Origin: Aspidiotus rigidus
Taxonomy: Eukaryota > Arthropoda > Insecta > Hemiptera > Diaspididae
DNA length: 64,000 bases
NCBI GenBank assembly: GCA_035079385.1
Contig: JAVHKY010000028.1
Span: 4,092,001-4,156,000 of the forward strand
Direction: 5' to 3'
The notes beneath the pieces were generated by a model. It did not search any database. It was not told the DNA's origin and worked only from the letters and a program-made list of their open reading frames with translations. The translations under genes and the position numbers were made by a program. Position 1 is the first letter of the stretch; each line of letters starts with the position of its first letter. This document shows positions 56,101 to 64,000 of the stretch, one piece after another.

Positions 56101-57104
56101 GGGGGGTGTACTCGCGAGTTTCAAAGTCGGGGTCTGGCGAGAGAAAAGACATGGAACATGTCAAAAATTTGAGAACAGAAGAAGACCTGCTCGCAATTGT
56201 AAATAAATCAGAGGAGCCAAATCCGGGAACTTCACGTGATACAATGGACACTCAAGGTGAAAATGAAGAACAAGGTAACTTTTCCTTTCCTATCCATTCT
56301 CATTTTTTATAAAACAGGTGGAGGTGTTCAGCTATACCCATACATTTTTATCACTTCCTCAACAGATAGTAGTACCATTTTAGACGTTCCCAATCATATT
56401 GCTGACATTACGGACAGGAGAGAAGGAATTAAGAGGCAGTTGAATAATCAAGCACACTTAATGATTGAGAAGCCAGGAAAAAAAATGAAGAAAGCCAGTG
56501 GGAGATACTGTCAAAATACGAGTTCCGGACGTTGATCGCGGCCGCACCGACCACGCCAATATTCTCGCTCTCATATTGGAAGAGAAGAATGAAATGTTCA
56601 AGCTTGGCACTACGTACGGGACATTGGATCATCTGTATTCACGAAATCAGTTTGATGTGTGTCCCGTGAAAATAATCGCACTTCATGACGTAAAAAATGA
56701 GCCCATTTCTTTACGTACTGCTGTCGGCAAAGCTTCAGTCAGCGGCAGGGGTACATACGGTGTGGATGTACGACGAAGTGTTCAGGAAAGCAGTGTCGCT
56801 GTCGCAAAAATAACGTGTTATGCAACTCAAAATGTCATAACAGTGCTACTTGTTCCAATAAATAATGCTCCTTCTTCTTCATTTTTCTTCCTTCTTACTT
56901 TGTGCTTTTCGGTATATTTCTTGATGCACGGTATCGCATATCTCGCTGTCCTTTTTCTTTTTTTTTTTTCTATTTATACGTGTTATTCGTCTCCCAAATG
57001 TACCGGAACATCTACATACGAAAATATAAAATCTATACACGATTCCAGTTCCACGGCCTTACGAATCATAAAACGTCTCATCTCCCCCCTCACATTTTTT
57101 TACT

Positions 57105-57772
57105 ATGTGCTTGGCTTTGACGAATCTTTAAATAAAGTGGTTGAGAAGGGCCAAATGGATTTGTTCATTCGGTTTTGGGATACCAGCAGTAATCAAGTTT
57201 GCACGCGATATTATGCTCCATCTTTCATGGAGCATGCGACTGCTGCTGATTTAACAACATCTTTTCAGGAAGCCACTAAAGATTTGAGCTTTTCCAAGTT
57301 ACTTCAAATCTCAATGGACGGTCCGAATGTAAATAAGAAATTTTTGAAAGATTTAATTGCCGAACTGAAAGAAGATAATGTCGATGCCCCTATGCCGCTA
57401 GACCTGGGAAGCTGTGGCCTACATTCATTACATAATGCCCACAAGAAGGCGATGAAAAAAAATAATTGGAAGATTATAGAATTCCTCAGGTCGCTTTATT
57501 ACCTATTCTGCCATTCGCCTGCTAGACGTGCAGATTACATAGAACACTCGAGATGTTCATTATTTCCTTTGAAATTCTGTGCTGTGAGGTGGGTAGAAAA
57601 TTTCAGTGTGGCAGAACGCGCCCTGAAAATTCTCCCCCACGTGCATACATATGTTGAAAATATTGAGAAGAATAAGAAACTGCCTCAATCCAACAGTTTT
57701 AAAATTGTTTGCTCAGCAATAACTGATCCTTCTCTGCCTGCAAAATTGGCATTTGTTCGTCTACGTGTGTAG
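57105..57772 (+). pseudogene. DGPNVN-family transposon-associated protein fragment
   Basis: The frame contains VLGFDESLNKVVEKGQMDL, LLQISMDGPNVNKKFLKDLI, LDLGSCGLHSLHNAHKKAMK, YYLFCHSPARRADYIEHS and FPLKFCAVRWVENFSVAERA. This motif series is widespread in uncharacterised multicopy proteins of invertebrates and fish and looks like an RNase H-type transposase core; the superfamily name is uncertain. It is 5' truncated at about 57105 and ends FVRLRV at 57772. A second copy begins at 63886. Confidence 0.6.
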
Positions 57773-57989
57773 AACAATAACCAATGAAAACATTGTTTTT
57801 AACAATCACATCAAGCGGACAGGTCTTATTTTTTGAATCATTAAGCTATTCCATTCATCATTTTTGATTAAGTACCTATATAATTGTTGATACCTAAGTA
57901 TTTTTCATAATTACGAGTAATTCGTTGATTTCCTCTTTTGTAAGTTTGGTTTTTCTTATTTTTATTTTATTTTTGAATTATAATACAAT
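57773..57989. other. No gene recognised
   Basis: A+T-rich spacer between the DGPNVN fragment and the GTC-rich region. Confidence 0.4.
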
Positions 57990-58059
57990 CTTATACATTG
58001 CAGTTGAAATTTGGATTTTTACAACTATCTGCAGCTTTTTTTAAGGGGGGCTTTTCAGG

Positions 58060-58505
58060 GGGCTGGGGCTCAATTATTGTCGACTATTTGTCGACATCAT
58101 TGTCAGTTTGTCGATTAGCTGTCAAGAACCTGTCGAAATGTCGATTATTCAAATGTCGACTAGTGGTCAAGATCATTGTCGATTTGTCAAATAGCTGTCA
58201 AAAACCTGTTGAAATATCGAATAATTGTCGATTAGTAAAATGTCGATTGCTTGTCGCAACCGTCCACAGCTGGTCAAATACCCGGCAGAAAACGGTCAAA
58301 ATGTCGAAAATGCCACCTGTTGAATGCAGCTTGTGAATTGTCGATAAACCTGTAAATTGTCGATGGAATGCCAATATGATGCCAGAAGAAGCTATTTGGC
58401 GACACAAATGAAGTGCGCTCTGATTGGTCAATAAATTGTCGATTTGTCTGTCGAAATTTGCACTTTTGGACAGTGTCGAAATAATGTCGGTCTTTGTCAA
58501 TCGGG
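58060..58505. repeat. GTCGA/TTGTC-rich repeat region
   Basis: More than twenty TTGTCGA/TGTCAA/GTCGAC motifs stand at short spacing, with the core GCTCTGATTGGTCAATAAAT at about 58415. The right end (GACAGTGTCGAAATAATGTC) resembles the right end of the 44000-46746 element (GTAGTGTCGATTTTGTGCC). It is non-coding. Confidence 0.6.
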
Positions 58506-58612
58506 ATAAATTTAGAATGCTAATACTACCATATTTATAATATGATTTGAGGTGCTATAATGTTGACTTATATTTATATTTCACTGCACATCTTGTAATT
58601 TGATTGATTTTA

Positions 58613-59165
58613 ATGAAATATGGAATAACGTGTAGCCTAACCGCAGACGGTGCCTCGTGTAAAAGGTCATACGGCAGTGGATACAGATCCAGTGGTGGTG
58701 TCGTGAGTATATTTTCCATATTTCTGTGAAGTGTTACAAGTACTAATTTCATAATTTCTCCTAAATCTGCCATGTCAACTCACCACAGGGAACAATAATT
58801 GGGTGCGCATCTCAGAAAGTTCTTCACATGTGCGTGAAAAATAAGACGTGCCTAATTTGTCGACGAGCAAGGAATCCAGGAGCCGTGAGAACATGCATGC
58901 AGTACAAACCATTCCGGCAGCTCGACAAGTATGGAGCCGTCCGCAATTGTAGAAGAATTTCACAACAGCGTACAACATGGAGGACTACAATACAGGTATA
59001 TGTGCGTGAATATTTAGTTCTCTGTTTTACAACGAAAATTCATCCTTCAATGAAAACATATTAATTGTTACACGTATTTTCAAATTCTCTCTCAGGTTTT
59101 TAGTTGCAGATGGTGATAGCGCCACCTATAACAGCATTCTGGTTGCAAATCCTTACGGTGATATA
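58613..59165 (+). pseudogene. Mutator-like transposase relic, three exons
   Basis: Exons 58613-58702 (ITCSLTADGASCKRSYGSGY), 58789-58995 (GTIIGCASQKVLHMCVKNKT, CLICRRARNPGAVR; then, one base shifted, HACSTNHSGSSTSMEPSAIV and EEFHNSVQHGGLQY) and 59096 to about 59165 (FLVADGDSATYNSILVANPY). The first two joins are in phase. DGxWxKRSYG, C-x2-C, MExxxIVEGF and ADGDSS are the motif order of the Mutator-like transposase domain of arthropod proteins. A frameshift near 58893 and loss of the following region break it. The N-terminal part is not visible. Confidence 0.7.
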
Positions 59166-59840
59166 CGTATGCGCCTATGGGACACTCATGCGCCACGATA
59201 TTCATTCATGCCGTCCGTATGTACGTGAACAGGTTAGGAAGAGATTGAAACCTGTTACATAAACATTGCTATGTACATGTGCTCATTCGCTTGTCCTCAG
59301 CATCTATCTACAAACATATAGTTTCAGTGTTACTCGATTTCGTCAATTCGAGATTTCTCAGGAACTGCTCATTGTGTGAACGCGAAAGTTTCGCATTTAC
59401 ATCTGAAGATAGATATTCACAAGTACTTTCACAATGTAGCCAAATTTGAAACAAGTACAACGATTATCAAAGGAAGAAGAAGAAAAAAAAAAAGGAAGTA
59501 CGTGCACAAGTGCAGGTATACAAGTAAAATTGTTCAACTTTGAAGAAAGTCTATCCAGTAATTTTCAAGGAAAAGGACAGGTTTGAAGTGTTACGTATAA
59601 ATAAATTGAAAGCTATCTCAGGAAACCAGAAAAATTTTTTCATACTGGTTCTGATGTAATATGAGCGAAACGTCCAGGAAGACGCTACTAATGTAATACC
59701 AAACTTTCATAGCGAAATTCGGTCAAATGGAGACTTTTTAGTCATATCAGAAGTAGAAAATAAAGAAATGAAAGTTACTAAATGTAGGCCTACTGTCTGT
59801 ACATATTTACTGTAGCCGACGCGGTTTATAACATGAATGA
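59166..59840. other. No gene recognised
   Basis: No motif was found between the Mutator-like relic and the YqaJ ORF. It may hold degraded linker sequence. Confidence 0.4.
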
Positions 59841-59871
59841 ACATGTATCCAGAAGACTGACGGGAATGTAG

Positions 59872-60732
59872 ATAGCGCACTCACTCAAAGCAGATAAGTA
59901 TATCCATCCCACGTACCCCTATATTGGTGCTTCACCGGATGGCAAAATAGATGAGAGCAATTGGCTCGTAGAAATCAAATGCCCCAGTTCATTACCCCGT
60001 TCAAGAACGTTAGAGGAAAGCATAAAAGAAAGGCATAAAGCTTTGCGTTCTTGGCCACAAGGGGTAGTACATATGAATTACAACCACATGTACTACTACC
60101 AAGTGCAGGGGCAGTTGGAAGTTACACAGAGTGACCACTGCCTTTTTGCAGTATTTAGGGAAACAGATACCGGCTCTGGTATCCGCCATGAAATACAATA
60201 TGAGATCATTGGGCGTGATGCAGACTTTTGGGAGAAAAAAATGTTGCCAAAACTACAGAAATTTCATTTTAATTGCATGGTCCCTGAACTGGTCGACCCA
60301 CGGAAGAAAATGGGAGTACAAGACATGCCGTTCCGGGCCATCAACATTGATGGGAAGCCCGTGGTGAAGAGGGACGCACCCAAAAGTAAGGCCAAAAAGC
60401 AACAGATTGTTGATAATACATGTTGCCCATCTGACGAGGAGATGGATCTTTTAGAAGTCAGCATGGGTAACATGGACATTTCTCTTGCCTCTGACGATGG
60501 GGTTGCTGTGCTGGAGTGCAGTCTTGAGTGCGGACAGTTCACGATCAGTAAAGGTTCTTACTTTCCCTCGCTTGCAAGTGCGGGTACCTATGAAGCGGAA
60601 AAGCGGAGGTATGGTAATGGAGAAAGTAGGTCACAAAGGCTAGGAAATAAAAGTACTGTATTCTTTCTACTTTGCACTGTACATAATAATTTTTGTATCG
60701 CATTTCTCGTAATTTTCGTTTTCTTCCATTAA
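59872..60732 (+). CDS. YqaJ-type nuclease domain protein (partial)
   Basis: The open frame reads KADKYIHPTYPYIGASPDGK (catalytic Asp), NWLVEIKCPSSLP (the ExK motif), NYNHMYYYQVQGQLEVTQSD and HCLFAVFRETDTG, then DFWEKKMLPKLQKFHFNCMV. These are the YqaJ/lambda-exonuclease fold motifs. The tail is acidic and unrecognised. The N-terminus is cut by a TAG at 59869, so a 5' exon is missing; an AGCAG acceptor at about 59892 is possible. In many arthropod transposon proteins this nuclease follows a Mutator-like transposase, as here. The 5' 130 bp are duplicated at 61523. Confidence 0.75.
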   Translation: MAHSLKADKYIHPTYPYIGASPDGKIDESNWLVEIKCPSSLPRSRTLEESIKERHKALRSWPQGVVHMNYNHMYYYQVQGQLEVTQSDHCLFAVFRETDTGSGIRHEIQYEIIGRDADFWEKKMLPKLQKFHFNCMVPELVDPRKKMGVQDMPFRAINIDGKPVVKRDAPKSKAKKQQIVDNTCCPSDEEMDLLEVSMGNMDISLASDDGVAVLECSLECGQFTISKGSYFPSLASAGTYEAEKRRYGNGESRSQRLGNKSTVFFLLCTVHNNFCIAFLVIFVFFH

Positions 60733-60826
60733 TTTTTGTTTCGTGTAATTATGCCAATTTTCGCTTTGTACTTTGTAAATTTTTGTTCTGTATAATTATG
60801 CCCTTTGGAGGTGCTCTGCCGCATTC

Positions 60827-60920
60827 GGAGTCTTCGGTAATTAATCAACTAACGATATTATACTCTGTCGCATTCCAATTCATGCGGCAGAGTATAACGT
60901 CGTTAATTACAGAAGACTCC
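60827..60920. repeat. Imperfect inverted repeat, about 40-bp arms
   Basis: GGAGTCTTCGGTAATTAAT, TAACG and TATACTCTG return inverted as CAGAGTATAACG, TTAATTAC and GAAGACTCC around a short centre at about 60875. The outer GCTCTGCCGCATTC also pairs with the inner ATGCGGCAGAG. It is a compact foldback just after the YqaJ ORF. Confidence 0.75.
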
Positions 60921-60989
60921 AATGAACCTCGAATATCCGCAAAAATGAAACGTAGGTGTGAAAATGAACATTCAACCGTTACTTGCGTT

Positions 60990-61522
60990 GACTAAACGTT
61001 ATATTACTTCTGCTAACGTTGCAAGATGGTAAACATCTGGATCAGAGCCTTCTTTGTTCCGCCAGTAGCCGACAATGTCGGTAGTTTCCTTGTTTCCGAA
61101 AGAAGGCCCATCAAAATAATTCAGCAGGGTTGATTTAAACTAGCTGTACTAATTGTTATTTCTCATGTCAATAGGGAACTGTAAAGATGAATGATAACGT
61201 TACTGAGTACAGTGGCTTATGTCCGTACTCGCTTCTGTTTGGCTCTACTTATACAAGCAAGGTGCATGATAACAATTACATTACAAATTGAAAATACCCG
61301 TAGGCTAACATTGGACATGTAAACAACAGAAGTGTTTGAAAGAATAAACATACAAAAAGAAAGTCTTAAAACAGAACGTATGGGTATGGAGACTATGTCA
61401 GAATGTTTGCCGGGGTTAGCAAACGAGAGCGCGCGAAATCCGGCACTATGTTGTATATAAAGAAGAAAGCCCAATACTCGGGACAGTAGACCCCTGTTCG
61501 AGTGTCAGCAAGAAGGACGAGC
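60990..61522. other. No gene recognised
   Basis: Short frames only; no family motif. Confidence 0.4.
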
Positions 61523-61683
61523 ACATGTATCCAGAAGACTGACGGGAATGTAGATAGCACACTCACTCAAAGCAGACAAGTATATCCATCCCAAGTACCC
61601 CAATATTGGTGCTTCACCGGATGGCAAAATAGATGAGAGCAATTGGCTCGTAGAAATCAAATGCCCCAGTTCATTACCCCGTT
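61523..61683 (+). repeat. Duplicate of the YqaJ 5' exon segment
   Basis: 161 bp starting ACATGTATCCAGAAGACTGA match 59841-60001 with four substitutions. The copy includes the GASPDGK and LVEIKCPSS codons, and then diverges at CCCCGT. It is an isolated partial copy. Confidence 0.95.
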
Positions 61684-61860
61684 TGATCGGTCTGTTACCA
61701 GATACCGCCGATCTACTTGAAAAGAACGACTATAGTAGTTAGTCCATTAAACGCATTAATTCATAGGCGACAAAAATGAAATAATTTGGTTTTGTCGCTC
61801 GTTGCTTGTAAAGATTGCCACTTATGTAGATTGCGCCTAAATCTCCTTATGACTCCATGA

Positions 61861-62028
61861 CCACCCGTCGAATCGGCTTGTGATGTTATCAATGAAGAGC
61901 CTCTCATTGATGATAATACTTTTGAAGGAGAGTCCACCATTGTCATTGATAAGAATCCTGTTCAAGAAACGTCTCCGAGTACAGCTGATGTCAATAAAAA
62001 TCTTGTTCAAAGTTTTTCACCATTTTAA
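61861..62028 (+). CDS. Short open frame, unknown (tentative)
   Basis: The frame reads VESACDVINEEPLIDDNTFE and GESTIVIDKNPVQETSPSTA, ending FSPF at a TAA. It is acidic and Ser/Thr-rich, with coding-like composition. No splice partner or family was identified. Confidence 0.25.
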   Translation, partial: PPVESACDVINEEPLIDDNTFEGESTIVIDKNPVQETSPSTADVNKNLVQSFSPF

Positions 62029-62180
62029 TAAAAAAGAAACAAGACAGAAAAAATTGAAAACTGTATCAAGAACCCCAAAATGAAAAACAAAAATTTGTTT
62101 TCTTCGCGAGTACAGGCTTGATTGCTTTGAAACTTCACCGGATTGTAGTTGAAGAATCGAATTATCGAATTAAATGATGG

Positions 62181-62220
62181 CTGCAAAAAGGGCACATAAG
62201 CCTATGTGCCCTTGTTGCAG
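62181..62220. repeat. Strong hairpin
   Basis: CTGCAAAAAGGGCACATA pairs with TATGTGCCCTTGTTGCAG around the loop AGCC, with one mispair in 18. It has no T run after it, so it is not presented as a terminator. Confidence 0.85.
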
Positions 62221-62312
62221 CGGCACCGTCAATTAGTAATTTGGGGTGTCTGTCACCTCAATAATTTCATATAAAAAATACAATTTCAGTTTTCCTTCAG
62301 AACTACAGGAAC

Positions 62313-62645
62313 ATGGATTATGTAGTACTGTACTATACATACTTTGAAAATGTGTCGTTCTCGATATCAACGTTTTGTTTTGTTCCTCCGGGAAGTTGGT
62401 CAACAAGAAGAAGAGAAGAAGAAGAAGAGCGTTACTTCACCATCCCAATGATGGTGAAGGAAACTCTTGATACACCTATGCCTGAACCAATACTCGTGTC
62501 ACTTTTGTCGTTGGATAATCCGGAAAGAATACTATACAAAATATTTCAGCGAGAAACTCACATGTATGATATGGAAAAATGTGACACTTCTATCCTGCCT
62601 GTCACAAGTCCACTTATAAATTCTATTCTGAACCACCTAGAGTAA
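62313..62645 (+). CDS. Uncharacterised open frame (tentative)
   Basis: A 110-codon frame has a basic-acidic stretch (STRRREEEEERYFTIP), then MPEPILVSLLSLDNPERILY and ILPVTSPLINSILNHLE. The upstream third is probably intron, with a possible start inside. No recognised domain. Confidence 0.25.
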   Translation: MDYVVLYYTYFENVSFSISTFCFVPPGSWSTRRREEEEERYFTIPMMVKETLDTPMPEPILVSLLSLDNPERILYKIFQRETHMYDMEKCDTSILPVTSPLINSILNHLE

Positions 62646-62649
62646 GTGA

Positions 62650-63385
62650 GAGATTTTAACGGATAAATTATCTCATTCAGGGACTAAAAAAGATGACTAT
62701 ATTTTAAAAAGACCAAGTGACACTCGTTGGTCTTGACAAAGGCAATTGTATCCGGTTACGTAGAAATTCAACATGCGTTAAATACAATGTACAGCACTTT
62801 GTTGCAAACTAACGTAGTGGGCGAAAATCACTACCCCCATATTGCAACGGTCCTTATTTTCTGATTTTGATTAATAAATTACATTTTTATTTAGTGTTAG
62901 CAAGATTTTCAGAATAATTTTGAGAAATTCGAAACAAAAACTGCGCTGAATTCATCCTATTTTCTAATATAGCCTAAGTCAATCTCTCATTTTGTTTACT
63001 TACCTAGCGTTTGTATTGTCCTCATGAAATTTTCTTTTTTCAAATATAGATAATGGATGAAATTTTTGTTCATCTCGTTTATCATTGTTGCCATCGTCGG
63101 ACAATTTCATAGATAATAGGCCTAACTTTCAAAAATATAAGAGCTTACCTCCTGACGGTCACGATTTTGAGAACGATTCATCTAAAAAAGTTCAAAGAAA
63201 AAACCTCATTCTCAACTGATAATGGCAAAATTTTACAAGTTGACAATAGACCGACAATCTGCACTTTAGAATCAATTTCATGGGATTTTCAAGTAATATT
63301 ATAACCATTTCTCCTGATTCAAAGATTGGCGTAGCAAACTGATGCTTCGACGTTGCAAATTAATTCATGGGGTGTTGCAAACTAA
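62650..63385. other. No gene recognised
   Basis: A+T-rich sequence upstream of the third MULE exon. No support for coding. Confidence 0.45.
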
Positions 63386-63631
63386 AGTATCAAGGTCCCC
63401 GATGCGTACCACGCCGACATTTACAAGTTCATCGTCGCTCTTCGTCGGGAGCAGTCTCTGGCCGATACGAGACTAGAAAAAGAACTTTCTGTTGAACCTC
63501 CAGCGAAACGCCGTAGAAAGTACAACGATAACGCCATTCGACTTCAACAAAAAAATTATGACGTAGGCGACTTCGATGGAGACACCATTCTTGAATATTT
63601 GCGCGGTGTCGCACACAACATCCATTATTAA
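63386..63631 (+). pseudogene. MULE transposase C-terminal exon (third MULE)
   Basis: The frame reads YHADIYKFIVALRREQSLAD, VEPPAKRRRKYNDNA and DTILEYLRGVAHNIHY, then TAA. It matches in order and spacing the C-terminus of MULE 2 (HPDLYSAIGEIQKEQ to PLLDYLKTIG). The catalytic domain is absent upstream. A weakly repetitive zone with GCGTTGAACTTT, GCGTTAAATTTG and GAATTTCCCGCGATGAATTT follows, possibly a decayed terminal repeat array. Confidence 0.75.
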
Positions 63632-63886
63632 TGTTTTCATTTTTTTTTTATTCTCGTTATTCTAATTTCACTAAAATATTATTTTTGAGCATGCATGCGT
63701 TGAACTTTCTCTGTGTTAAATTATTAGCGAAGGATTTTTTGCACGGTTGGATTTTCCATGCGTTAAATTTGTTTCCTTGAATTTCCCGCGATGAATTTTC
63801 ATGGAGCCGTTGCATCCAAAGAAGGGTTTGATGAAAATGAAAAAGTGAGATCGAAATGATCTATTGTTAGAAGGGAATGTTTATAG

Positions 63887-64000
63887 TTTCCTAAGAAAGA
63901 GTTACGTATTATTCAAAGATTTCCCTTCTCGACGCGCCAACTATATTGCCCATGGAAAATCTCTGAAATTTCCTCTAAAATTCTGTGCAATTCGCTGGCT
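63887..64000 (+). pseudogene. DGPNVN-family fragment 2 (cut by window end)
   Basis: The frame FLRKSYVLFKDFPSRRANYI continues AHGKSLKFPLKFCAIRW to the last base. It matches FLRSLYYLFCHSPARRADYI through FPLKFCAVRW of the fragment at 57105-57772. It may start at a TTATAG acceptor. The rest lies beyond the window. Confidence 0.65.

Larger units (their letters stand above)
51345..56860 (+). pseudogene. Ginger/KRBA2-like integrase gene with interrupted introns
   Basis: Exon 51345-51483: WLPLVAFTRAEVSQHLLSIF and CPAILHSDKGREFCNE (catalytic Asp). Exon 51557-51747: VIESLISLWPESHIVHGKPR and HSQSQGSVERANLDVERKL (Glu), ending FVQYAKN. Exon from 53286: CFHSGIGTSPFEALYGRRPS to about 53568. Phases agree at both joins. 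The C-terminal part reappears after about 2.5 kb of satellite, at 56150-56275 (EEDLLAIVNKSEEPNPGTSR) and about 56364-56855 (RQLNNQAHLMIEKPGKKMKK; after a frameshift near 56500, VPDVDRGRTDHANILALILE and LDHLYSRNQFDVCPVKIIAL). That is the C-terminal domain of KRBA2/SCAND3-type integrases. The zinc-binding N-terminus is missing. The linkage of the last exons across the satellite is inferred from order and orientation. Confidence 0.75.

Noticed and set aside
59872..60732. A phage or baculovirus-like exonuclease gene
   Set aside because: YqaJ domains are common in arthropod transposon proteins, and the ORF follows a Mutator-like relic on the same strand. No viral neighbours were seen.
62181..62220. 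The hairpin as a bacterial-type terminator
   Set aside because: It has no T run after it, and the DNA is eukaryotic.

Overview
This window is A+T-rich eukaryotic DNA, most probably from an arthropod and plausibly an insect. The evidence is spliceosomal introns of about 60-100 bp with GTAAGT-like donors, and a transposon fauna typical of insect genomes: FLYWCH-MULE, MADF-Harbinger, BED and TTF/DUF4371 hAT, GIY-YIG Penelope, Copia, Ginger-like integrase and DUF4806 genes. There are no operons, tRNA or rRNA genes, or CRISPR arrays. I do not assign a species. Nearly everything recognisable is a mobile element or a relic of one, and many elements are nested.

Layout. 0.1-1.5 kb: intron-containing ISXO2/IS1595-type transposase pseudogene (-). 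2-3.3 kb: two unrecognised genes, one with an internal duplication. 3.6-4.9 kb: FLYWCH-MULE. 5-8.1 kb: BED-type hAT pieces (-) with a 5'-truncated Penelope element. 8.9-10.2 kb: an 83-bp palindromic minisatellite and a DUF4806 gene relic. 10.4-12.1 kb: a second MULE followed by a 15-17 bp repeat array. 12.1-17.3 kb: a young Copia element (LTRs differ by 1 base, TSD CTCAC) inserted inside an older Copia integrase relic. 19.1-22.5 kb: a Harbinger element with TIRs, 3-bp TSD, MADF/BESS gene and transposase. 23.1-25.9 kb: zinc-finger exons and a second DUF4806 gene. 26.1-31.5 kb: a second, older Copia element (TSD CCAGT). 32.2-32.7 kb: a foldback element. 33.4-42.5 kb: pieces of at least four hAT elements, then a P-element/THAP-type exon. 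43.45-49.74 kb: a complete but decayed TTF/DUF4371 hAT element with TIRs and TSD, carrying a 2.7-kb inverted-repeat element in intron 1 and a solo LTR in its last exon. 51.3-56.9 kb: a Ginger/KRBA2-like integrase gene. One of its introns contains an unrecognised four-exon gene with an open frame, and another contains large satellite arrays. 57-60.7 kb: a DGPNVN-family fragment, a Mutator-like transposase relic and a YqaJ-type nuclease ORF. 61-64 kb: a duplicated YqaJ exon, hairpins, a third MULE 3' exon and a second DGPNVN fragment cut by the window end.

Function. The elements are not a cooperating pathway. Real functional pairs are the Harbinger transposase with its MADF/BESS partner, the Copia gag/pol genes, and perhaps the Mutator-like transposase with the YqaJ nuclease. 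Most coding regions carry stops or frameshifts. The best candidates for intact genes are the MADF gene, the 2.6-3.3 kb gene and the four-exon gene at 52.2-53.0 kb. All exon joins are inferred by eye from splice consensus and frame continuity.
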